Assembly: GCA_020636005.1 (NCBI GenBank)
Contig: JACJYR010000005.1
Coordinates: 186,001-250,000, forward strand
Reading direction: 5' to 3'
Origin: Lewinellaceae bacterium
Lineage (GTDB): Bacteria; Bacteroidota; Bacteroidia; Chitinophagales; Saprospiraceae
DNA: 64,000 nucleotides
The notes below the pieces were generated by a model. That model had not been told where the DNA came from and ran no database searches. It worked only from the letters and a program-made list of their open reading frames with translations. A program made the translations under genes and the position numbers. Shown in pieces: positions 27,625-34,232 of the stretch (positions within the stretch are counted from its first letter, which is position 1; each line of letters opens with the position of its first letter).

Positions 27625-27636
27625 TGATAAAAGTCA
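27625..27636 (-). promoter_or_regulatory. CRP/FNR-type operator upstream of monohaem cytochrome gene
   Basis: TGATAAAAGTCA, 113 bp before the ATG of 27117-27512. A half-site (TGACTAATCAAT) lies at 27599. Confidence 0.45.
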
Positions 27637-27755
27637 TTTTGATTTTTCATTCAATTGCTTCCCCCCTTTAAGAACCATCCATTAGAGTGATTTGGTACCA
27701 GTGTATCCACATCTTGCCGAACTGAAAAGCAAGTGATTAATATCATCTGTTGCCC

Positions 27756-29261
27756 TTATTCATAGAGGTACCGGTGGCAATCGGTGCAGAGACCCTCTTT
27801 CCAGCCCTTTTTCAGTTTAACAGGATGTTCAAATTCAAGTGATTGGTTGAATTGGGCTACTTGGGGGTTATCAGGCGGGCCTTGTTGCAAGATCGTATGG
27901 CAGAGGTTGCAGTCTTGGGAAATTACCTTGCCCGATTCGCTTACGTGCTGGTTGTTGTGGCAACGGAAGCAACCGTTGAATTCAATGTGGCCGATGTGGT
28001 CGGGATATGCATCCCAGCTCGCCTGCATGTAGGGGAAAATGTTTCGTTCAAATCCATCGAGCAACCCTACAATAGCCTTTTCGACGGAATCTTTCTGGGT
28101 GGCCAGTATATCGGGGTATTCCGTTTCATAATATTCCTTTATCCGGTCGTTGATGGTCATTTTGGCAGTGTCGAGGTTGGTAAAACTCTCGCTGAACATC
28201 ACCTGCATAGCCGCCTGTTTAAAGTAAGGCAGGGATTTGGGGATATTTCCAGCGGCAATTTGCCTGTCTGTAAAATCCTGGGGCGTCTTATAGCGGTGGG
28301 AGGGCCTGTTGTGGCAATCAATGCAATCCATCGTTCTTGGAACTGCCGACGACAGGGTTTCCTCGTCCAGGGGGTTTTCCGAATCCATATAGATGGTGGT
28401 GTCTCCGGTAGCCAGGTTGATGTAGCGCACCCACGGAATGTCTTCCCGTTTATCCGTTGCAGGGATGTAATCCACCTGGATATTGGGGTTGATGTGCCAG
28501 TGTATCCCTTCCGCCAAGCCGCCGGAACGGTGGTCGGAACCGATCCGCATCCGCAGGTGGATGTTCCACTCACTGTTGGCAGAATCGGCCAGGAAATGGC
28601 GCTCGTTCACCAGTTGGTTCGGATAAAACTGCTCGGGCCAGTGGCACTGTTGGCAGGTTTCCCGAGCTGGCCGCAAACTATGTACGGGGGTTTCAATCGG
28701 ATGAGGATATTTGTTGGTCAATACGGAATATACCTGGTAAAGCCCCGACAGCTTCGATTTTACATACCAGGTCGCACCCGCTCCCACGTGGCATTCCACG
28801 CACCCTACCCGTGCGTGGGGGGATTCTTGGTAGGTGGTGTATTCCGGCGACATTACCTTGTGGCAGGTTTCCCCGCAAAATTCGTTCGATTCGGTGTAGT
28901 GGTACGCCTCATAACTCCCAATGCTCGACAGCATCACAAACAGCAAAGTGCCAAAACCGAATATCAGCACGGCGTTGCGGTGGCTGCGTTGGTTGAAGTC
29001 TATCACGCGCCAACTTGTGCTCATGGGTTGGCCACTTTTTTTAACCCGCCTGATTTTCAACCACATGCCAACCGGTATTAGGATAAGCCCTAACACCAAC
29101 AAGGCTGGCATTATTATATAGGTGAACAAACCTGTGTAAGCTCCCCCTTCTTCCAGGAAAAGCGAAACAATGACCAGGAATGCCATGATGACCAAACTGA
29201 CCACCGCAATGATGGCCCCAATCAGGGAAATAGAGTTGTCTAACGACTTGGGAAGTTTCAT
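27756..29261 (-). CDS. NapC/NirT-family heptahaem cytochrome c, membrane-anchored
   Basis: The ATG at 29261 (MKLPKSLDNS) places two hydrophobic segments (LIGAIIAVVSLVIMAFLVIVS and a second near YIIMPALLVLGLILIPVGMW) at the N-terminus, then a third (AVLIFGFGTLLFVMLSSIG). Seven haem motifs follow: CGETCH (three residues between the cysteines), CVECH, CQQCH, CIDCH, CFRCH, CNLCH and CTDCH. FCGETCHKVMSPEYTTYQ with a later GCVECH is the N-terminal signature of NapC/NrfH-type quinol dehydrogenases, but this protein is longer and has extra haems, as in electron-conduit relatives. It likely takes electrons from menaquinol to periplasmic carriers such as the adjacent monohaem cytochromes. The ORF extends to 29339 without a better start. 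Confidence 0.9.
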   Translation of the reverse strand: MKLPKSLDNSISLIGAIIAVVSLVIMAFLVIVSLFLEEGGAYTGLFTYIIMPALLVLGLILIPVGMWLKIRRVKKSGQPMSTSWRVIDFNQRSHRNAVLIFGFGTLLFVMLSSIGSYEAYHYTESNEFCGETCHKVMSPEYTTYQESPHARVGCVECHVGAGATWYVKSKLSGLYQVYSVLTNKYPHPIETPVHSLRPARETCQQCHWPEQFYPNQLVNERHFLADSANSEWNIHLRMRIGSDHRSGGLAEGIHWHINPNIQVDYIPATDKREDIPWVRYINLATGDTTIYMDSENPLDEETLSSAVPRTMDCIDCHNRPSHRYKTPQDFTDRQIAAGNIPKSLPYFKQAAMQVMFSESFTNLDTAKMTINDRIKEYYETEYPDILATQKDSVEKAIVGLLDGFERNIFPYMQASWDAYPDHIGHIEFNGCFRCHNNQHVSESGKVISQDCNLCHTILQQGPPDNPQVAQFNQSLEFEHPVKLKKGWKEGLCTDCHRYLYE

Positions 29262-29311
29262 ATCCGTTGTGTTTTGATGCCAAAAGAAGTTGAATGGATT
29301 GCGCCCAAAGA

Positions 29312-29323
29312 TGACAAAATTCA
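29312..29323 (-). promoter_or_regulatory. Degenerate operator-like site upstream of the NapC-type gene
   Basis: TGACAAAATTCA, one base off the TGAC-N4-GTCA pattern, 51 bp before the chosen start. Weak on its own. Confidence 0.25.
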
Positions 29324-29397
29324 ATAGTGAAGTTAACAAAAATCACTAAAATAAACTAAAATCAAACTTGGTAGCATTAAGCAGTCCCCCCCACAAA

Positions 29398-29432
29398 CAC
29401 AATGGCGGAAACTCAAAACTTCCGCCATTGTG
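29398..29432. terminator. Perfect 13-bp hairpin
   Basis: CACAATGGCGGAA and TTCCGCCATTGTG flank a 9-nt loop. It lies between the 29565 gene's 3' end and the promoter region of the NapC-like gene and probably ends transcription. Confidence 0.5.
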
Positions 29433-29466
29433 AATTCTGGTTCTGAAAAATTCTTATTTGATTAGC

Positions 29467-29550
29467 GGTTCATGTGGGGTCAGTGTGAAAACGTACCGCC
29501 GAAGTGAACTGAACTTCGGCGGTGCATTCGATCAAAAACCACATGAGCCT
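29467..29550. repeat. Two-level cruciform after the second monohaem cytochrome gene
   Basis: An inner stem ACCGCCGAAGT/ACTTCGGCGGT (29495-29505, 29513-29523) is enclosed by an outer stem of GG(T/C)TCATGTGG and its complement (29467-29477, 29540-29550). It may serve as terminator for 29565-29960. Confidence 0.6.
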
Positions 29551-29564
29551 GATTAACCTTGCTC

Positions 29565-29960
29565 TTAGAATTCCCTCATGTAGTGGACCAGTTGCCAGAT
29601 GTCGTCTTCATCCGGTATTTTCTTTTCATAGTTGGGCATGTCATCGCGGCCTATCCAACTTTTGTAAAACAGGGCGCCGTCCGACTGCTTTTTGAAGGTT
29701 TGGGTTGTGAAGTCACCCGAAGGTGTGTCCAATTGGGCAGCCTTGGGGCCGTCCCCTTTGCCTGCTTTGCCATGGCACGACTTGCAGTGTTTGGTCCACA
29801 AAGTGGCGGCTGCCGTTTTGTCGTACTTCACGGGGTTTTTCATTTTCTGGTACTTCTCCGGAACAGGCCAAGGTTTCGTCTGTTGTTCGCTAAGTGCAAA
29901 GGACAAGGCCACTCCCACAGCTACGGTAAGCAGCAATGCTGAAAAGATTTTGCTTTTCAT
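29565..29960 (-). CDS. Monohaem cytochrome c, paralogue of 27117-27512
   Basis: Signal peptide MKSKIFSALLLTVAVGVALSF, one CKSCHGKAGKGDG haem site and the same C-terminal pattern (DDMPNYEKKIPDEDDIWQL) as its paralogue. Same strand, about 2 kb apart with the NapC-like gene between them. Each copy has its own upstream dyad at almost the same distance (113 and 115 bp), so the promoter was duplicated with the gene. It is probably a soluble carrier for the membrane cytochromes on both sides. Confidence 0.92.
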   Translation of the reverse strand: MKSKIFSALLLTVAVGVALSFALSEQQTKPWPVPEKYQKMKNPVKYDKTAAATLWTKHCKSCHGKAGKGDGPKAAQLDTPSGDFTTQTFKKQSDGALFYKSWIGRDDMPNYEKKIPDEDDIWQLVHYMREF

Positions 29961-30074
29961 AGTTCGACTTATTTGATGTTAAGAGGACTTGGAAAAGGCC
30001 GTTTTTCGTCTTATTGTACTCCAAAGTTCTTCCTTTGCAAGGTGGTTATTAAGAACAATTCTCATGGGCAAGCA

Positions 30075-30086
30075 TGATGTTTGTCA
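30075..30086 (-). promoter_or_regulatory. CRP/FNR-type operator upstream of the second monohaem cytochrome
   Basis: TGATGTTTGTCA, 115 bp before the ATG at 29960. Confidence 0.45.
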
Positions 30087-30128
30087 ATTCAGGAGGTTGC
30101 TATCTACCTCGCCAATATCGTTATGCGC

Positions 30129-30752
30129 TCAGCCCGGGGCTTGGCTTGACTCATGCCACCCGCTTATGATACTCTTGAAATTGCTGAACATGGTGCGCCC
30201 AAAGGTGGAAAAATACAGATGTATCAGCATGAACATCGTCAGCACGATGCCCATCAGCACATGAATCACATCGGCCACTATCAGGCTTCCGAGGCCCAAC
30301 AGGTCAAACACCTGCGGAAAAAACAGGGCCAGCCCCGTCAGGATGATGACAGGCATGCCCATATACATCACCAGCACGTAGGACAGCTTCTGCAATGGGT
30401 TGAATTTCCTGTCTTTGCTGATCGGATAGGGCGGCGCCTCGCCTTTGAATATTCCCCAGATGTAGTACCTGAACTGCCCTTTTAGTTCGGTCGTAAAACC
30501 CTTTGCCTGTATCCTGTAATACTTGCCGTTGTCCGTCACCATATTGCCCATTAGAAACAACAGATAGTTTATGGATACTGTAATGCCCCCTATGTCGTGC
30601 AGCTTGACGGCTATGTCGAAACGTATCAGCGGCGAATCGGGGGCCGTGTATTGCATGCTTAACCCTGTGACGATGAGCAAGAGGAACATCACCGCATTGA
30701 TAAAATGCCACAGGCGAATAAATTTTGGATATAAATACAGGTTGTGGCTCAT
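30129..30752 (-). CDS. Cytochrome b561-like membrane subunit (di-haem b)
   Basis: Four membrane segments with histidines placed for two b haems: LWHFINAVMFLLLIVTGL, VKLHDIGGITVSINYLLF, and the pair in DVIHVLMGIVLTMFMLIHLYF. This is the fold of cytochrome b subunits of formate dehydrogenase, hydrogenase and thiosulfate reductase. Its ATG overlaps the stop of the upstream heptahaem gene by 4 bp (ATGA), so the two are translationally coupled and almost surely form one complex: a quinol-oxidising or -reducing membrane subunit coupled to an extracytoplasmic multihaem subunit. The substrate is not evident. Confidence 0.88.
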   Translation of the reverse strand: MSHNLYLYPKFIRLWHFINAVMFLLLIVTGLSMQYTAPDSPLIRFDIAVKLHDIGGITVSINYLLFLMGNMVTDNGKYYRIQAKGFTTELKGQFRYYIWGIFKGEAPPYPISKDRKFNPLQKLSYVLVMYMGMPVIILTGLALFFPQVFDLLGLGSLIVADVIHVLMGIVLTMFMLIHLYFSTFGRTMFSNFKSIISGWHESSQAPG

Positions 30753-31792
30753 GGCTTTGTTTTTTTTCGGGTAATGATGCGAAGGCTCCAGTGCCCTAAT
30801 ATACCAAGCACGGTCGCCAGGATCAGGATATTGCTCAACAAATTCACCGTGGTACTCCTGCGGGAACCGATGAGCACAGCGTCGCCTATCATATCGTCTT
30901 TTACCAGGCTGGCGCCCTCTTCCAGTTGGTATTTGTAGAGCGAGGCCTTCAGGCGGGAATCAGAACTATGGCATTCCACGCATTTTTTAACTGCTTGCTC
31001 TTTCGGCAATATCTTGTGTGCCACCAGTAGGGTGTCATTGATTTCGGCGTGGCACTCGATGCAGCGGACGCTCTTGAAGTGGTTGGCCTGGTTGGGCAGC
31101 CATTCGTGCGTGGTGGTCACGTCGGGATTTAGCCTTTCCGCTATCATTTCGAAGTTATCGGTGTTGGCGTGGCAGCCCAGGCAGATGGCATTGTCGTAAG
31201 CAATGGTCATCTTGATATCCTGGTCGCGGTTCCTGGCGTTGATTTTATAGTAGTGGGAATTGTGGCAACTCCAGCAGGATATTTCGTTGGAGTATTTGGA
31301 AAAATGCACACTGGCCTCGTATTGCTCCTGTATTTTCTCAAAGTGGAACTTGGCGTACTCGGGGTCGTCGCCGTGGCAATCAAGGCAGGTGGCCATGTAT
31401 TCGAAGCGGAGGCCCGCCAGGTGCGGATAGGTTTCATAATCGCTTGAGTGGCAATCTACGCATTTGAAATTCCAGTGGTTGGAGGCGTAATATTTGGTCG
31501 TGTCAATGATGCAATCGCTGTACATTTTAAAGATGTACGGCTGGTCTGAGCCTTCCGGGGTGAAGCGCACATACTTGTTTGCGTGGCACTTTAGGCAGAG
31601 GGCATTTTCTTCCTTATTGGTGAACTTTTTCTCCACGGTTTCCCCTTCGGTCGTGCGTTGGCCGGTTGGTTCTCCCTCTTGCGCATTTATTGGGGCTGTG
31701 CCCGCCAGTAAAAACAAAAGGGGGATCATCACCCTGGCGAAGTGAAGGTTATCATCCAATATGGATATTTTGAACAAGGCGGGATTTTTCAT
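30749..31792 (-). CDS. Heptahaem c-type cytochrome with C-terminal membrane anchor
   Basis: A signal region (VMIPLLFLLAGTAPINAQEG) leads into seven CXXCH motifs: CLKCH, CVDCH, CLDCH, CWSCH, CLGCH, CIECH and CVECH, spaced through ~230 residues with many extra His (e.g. HFEKIQEQYEASVHF). The C-terminus has a single helix (LSNILILATVLGILGHWSL) and a basic tail. The 347-aa protein is followed at 4-bp overlap by the cytochrome b gene, forming a two-subunit electron-transfer complex resembling, in layout, quinone-linked multihaem modules. No catalytic haem with non-CXXCH attachment is seen, so I read it as a conduit. A near-match operator (TGAC-AAGA-GTGA, 31887) lies 95 bp upstream. Confidence 0.88.
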   Translation of the reverse strand: MKNPALFKISILDDNLHFARVMIPLLFLLAGTAPINAQEGEPTGQRTTEGETVEKKFTNKEENALCLKCHANKYVRFTPEGSDQPYIFKMYSDCIIDTTKYYASNHWNFKCVDCHSSDYETYPHLAGLRFEYMATCLDCHGDDPEYAKFHFEKIQEQYEASVHFSKYSNEISCWSCHNSHYYKINARNRDQDIKMTIAYDNAICLGCHANTDNFEMIAERLNPDVTTTHEWLPNQANHFKSVRCIECHAEINDTLLVAHKILPKEQAVKKCVECHSSDSRLKASLYKYQLEEGASLVKDDMIGDAVLIGSRRSTTVNLLSNILILATVLGILGHWSLRIITRKKTKP

Positions 31793-31886
31793 GACAGTAT
31801 AGTTTTTGCAACTGGCGGCAGAGAAAACTAAACCTACTATGCGTGACTAAAGGGCAATCCACCAAACACTCTCTTAGCCCGCTCCA

Positions 31887-31898
31887 TGACAAGAGTGA
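31887..31898 (-). promoter_or_regulatory. Near-match operator upstream of the heptahaem/cytochrome b operon
   Basis: TGACAAGAGTGA differs by one base from TGAC-N4-GTCA and lies 95 bp before the ATG. Confidence 0.3.
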
Positions 31899-31998
31899 TT
31901 TTCTTTCAAGTCGTGCGCGCTCAGATACTGCAGTTTGCCTCAATGGGAGCTGTCAATAATATTCATTTGGCAATGGCCGGGAGAAGGTTCAGGACCGC

Positions 31999-32913
31999 TT
32001 AAAAACTCCACAGCCTGGTCATGTTGAAACCGATGAGGATGCCTCCTTTTTCCTTGTCGATGAGGAATTGGTTCTGATTGAAGACATTGTTCCGCTGCGG
32101 GGTGATAAAATTGTAATTGCCCAGAAAAATCTGAAATTGGTGTGAACTGGAGGTAAGTTCCAGGCCAACTGCAAACCCGGCATAAGGATCTACTTCTTCC
32201 AGGTTGTGCTTGGTGAGGGGCTGGTTAAAATCCACCATAAAATTGATCCAGTCGCTCACTTTATATTTCAGGGAAATAGCCATCGCATAATGGTCATTTT
32301 TCCACTTTCCTTCCACTGTGTTGTCGGCCTTCGTATATGCCTCCACCGCGTTGAAGTGGCTGAGGCTACCCGCTACCTGGACCGAGAAAATATCCGAAAA
32401 CTTGCGGGCCAATATCAATTGATGGAAATAGGAATAGCGGTCGGTCTTGTTGGCAAACTGGCCTATCTCCTGTTTTCTTGTATCGAATGCCATATTGCCA
32501 TAGTAAGTGAGCGATACCGGCGAGCCGCCTATCCGGGCTTGCCGCAGAAAGGCATATTTGGCATTGATATCCCAGGTGATATTCGTCTTGGTGAGGCCAA
32601 ATCCAATCATCAGGCGCTCGATGGGCACATACCCAAAACCGAGGCGGATATTGGAATTGGCGTAAAGCCCCCAGAAATCGTCATAACCATTGCCCAACCT
32701 CCCGAAACGGTGCTGGATATCGAACTGAAAAGTCCCTTTAAACGGCACCATGACACTCTGATTGTCAATGATCCAGGTACTTTCAAAGGTATTTTTTACA
32801 GGGCGCAGGTCTTTTTCCTTGGCGTCATCCTGCGCATTGGCTATGCCAGCAAAAAAAACAAAGGAAAGGGCAATCAGTACCCATTTGGCGTATGTATTTA
32901 ATTGATTTTTCAT
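31999..32913 (-). CDS. DUF5777 family outer-membrane beta-barrel protein (second copy)
   Basis: Signal peptide MKNQLNTYAKWVLIALSFVFF...ANAQ, then the same strand order as the 21207-22094 protein: RPVKNTFESTWIIDNQSV, FDIQHRFGRLGNGYDDFWG, NIRLGFGYVPIERLMIGFG, ending ILIGFNMTRLWSF. The two proteins are alike over the whole barrel. It is divided from the heptahaem gene by about 200 bp with no shared dyad visible directly upstream. The terminal aromatic residue fits a barrel recognised by the BAM complex. Together the two copies frame the cytochrome genes, which suggests that the barrels belong to the same outer-membrane electron or small-molecule route. Confidence 0.86.
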   Translation of the reverse strand: MKNQLNTYAKWVLIALSFVFFAGIANAQDDAKEKDLRPVKNTFESTWIIDNQSVMVPFKGTFQFDIQHRFGRLGNGYDDFWGLYANSNIRLGFGYVPIERLMIGFGLTKTNITWDINAKYAFLRQARIGGSPVSLTYYGNMAFDTRKQEIGQFANKTDRYSYFHQLILARKFSDIFSVQVAGSLSHFNAVEAYTKADNTVEGKWKNDHYAMAISLKYKVSDWINFMVDFNQPLTKHNLEEVDPYAGFAVGLELTSSSHQFQIFLGNYNFITPQRNNVFNQNQFLIDKEKGGILIGFNMTRLWSF

Positions 32914-33004
32914 CAGAATAATATTTTAAAACGATGAAGTATTAAGCTTGAACTAAATCCGGGTTAAGTAAGGGAAGATGAACCTTCAACCCCGTTAATC
33001 ATAA

Positions 33005-33104
33005 AAATCCCCATTCTCTCTCATTCTCTCATTCTCTCTCATTCTCTCATCTCTCTCATTCTCTCATTCTCTCATCTCTCTCATTCTCTCCTTCTCTCAC
33101 CCTC
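33005..33104. repeat. Low-complexity tandem repeat (CTCTCATT units)
   Basis: About 100 bp of 8-9 bp CTCTCATT-type units begins immediately downstream of the stop codon of the next lipoprotein gene. A short relic (CTCTCATTCTCTCA) recurs at 22163-22176. Confidence 0.85.
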
Positions 33105-33494
33105 TCAATTCTCCTTAGCCCCCAGTTCAATCCACTTGAGCACCGTCGCATTGTAAAAAGAGTTGGCGCCTTCGGGCGGCATGGGCACTTTTTCTTCCCC
33201 GGCCATCCAGCGGTACAACTTGCTGTTGTCGGGTTGGAGGGTGTCAATGAACCCGCCGGTGAACAAGGCATTGTACGCGTTGGCTGGTGAAAGGTCGGGA
33301 GCAACGTCGCTCGCACCCCCGCCGTGGCAGCCGGCCGTGTTGCAGCTTTGGTTGAAAACAGGGATCACATCGCCCGAAAAAGTAACGTCGTCCTTTGGGG
33401 CAGGCGGCAATATTTCGTCGTATTTACAGCCAAACTGGAAGGTGAGCAAAAGGGCGGAAAAAATGGCGGCAAGGGAAATTTTGATATTCCTCAT
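33105..33494 (-). CDS. Small lipoprotein with planctomycete-type CX4CH haem site
   Basis: A 129-aa protein with a lipoprotein signal (ALLLTFQFGCKYDE). It contains CNTAGCHGGG, four residues between the cysteines, which is the haem motif of the planctomycete-type cytochrome c domain, and then the usual DLSPANAYNALFTGG, DNSKLYRWMAG and MPPEGANSFYNATVLKWIELG elements. It is probably a membrane-attached monohaem electron carrier. It is the last member of the cytochrome block. A pair of CRP/FNR-like dyads lies about 195-230 bp upstream (33689-33722), farther than for the other genes. Confidence 0.87.
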   Translation of the reverse strand: MRNIKISLAAIFSALLLTFQFGCKYDEILPPAPKDDVTFSGDVIPVFNQSCNTAGCHGGGASDVAPDLSPANAYNALFTGGFIDTLQPDNSKLYRWMAGEEKVPMPPEGANSFYNATVLKWIELGAKEN

Positions 33495-33688
33495 AAGGTC
33501 AATTTTTAGTGGATGTCAAATTTTTTCAAGAAAAAAACCAGCACAATGGCCGGTTTTGAATTTGTTTTTCGTTTGTCAATTCTTCCGGCAAGAGGTGGTA
33601 CAATTATCTAAAAATGAATTCATATATCCTCACGATGCTTCAATTTATTTAATGGCTCAAATGTATCGGGGCGGAAAAAGGCGGTAGA

Positions 33689-33722
33689 TGAGGTTAGTCA
33701 GTTTTCAGCGTGACAAATGTCA
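33689..33722 (-). promoter_or_regulatory. Paired operator dyads upstream of the CX4CH lipoprotein
   Basis: TGAGGTTAGTCA (33689-33700) and TGACAAATGTCA (33711-33722, inside a GTGAC...GTCAC palindrome) start 22 bp apart, matching the paired layout at 23603 and 26375. Confidence 0.45.
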
Positions 33723-33789
33723 CCGAATTGTAAACGCACCTTTCATTAGGCTTTCCAGGTAAGCTACGTTGATAAAATAATTTCCCTGG

Positions 33790-34098
33790 TTTGATGTTGA
33801 AACCCCAGTACTGGAAGGTTTTTCTAAAAACAATCCCGATTTCTACCGCCGAAAATAAGTTTTTATTAAAGTGCTACCGGGCGTCCCAGCGGGACGGAAT
33901 CTTTGTAGCTCGCCATGAACCGAGGTCTTTCGTTCCGTAGGAACGATATGTCGTTGATTCTCAGATACCGTTCCGATGGAACGGAGACCATTGATGCATA
34001 CAAATCCTACAAAGATTCCCTCCCGCTGGGACGGTGATTGTTAAAAAACTTATTTTCGGAAGTACACATCTGGATTATTTTTCCTTCGATCCTAAAAA
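33790..34098. repeat. Fourth, diverged copy of the 113-bp repeat, split by a palindromic insertion
   Basis: 33790-33843 (TTGAAACCCCAGTACTGGAA to AATCCCGATTTC) and 34066-34098 (ACATCTGGATTATTTTTCC) match the left and right parts of the tandem repeat at 59761. The 33844-34065 segment is inserted in what would be the hairpin loop of that repeat. Confidence 0.7.
33844..34064. repeat. Nested palindromic element with CCGAAAATAAGTTTTT ends (copy 1)
   Basis: The ends, 33844-33869 and 34041-34064, are inverted copies (TAC..CCGAAAATAAGTTTTT). Inside them lies a second inverted pair (33881-33908 and 34007-34034, CGTCCCAGCGGGA with GAATCTTTGTAG). At the centre are two small hairpins, CGTTCC-GTA-GGAACG and CCGTTCC-GAT-GGAACGG. 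No ORF. It is probably a non-autonomous mobile element or a family of structured repeats. Confidence 0.75.
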
Positions 34099-34232
34099 AG
34101 CAAAGCCTTTCATGCTTCTTTCCGCACCAGAAGGCGCTTGGCAAAACCCTTTTCGCTTTTACCCGTACATTTGGCGGCGTTTTTTAAAATCCAGGAAGCA
34201 AAACCTTTTTTTACCGAACACAAATCCAGACG

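Noticed and set aside
33005..33104. Origin, iteron or CRISPR-like repeat
   Set aside because: The CTCTCATT units are simple-sequence DNA of uneven length with no associated replication or cas gene.
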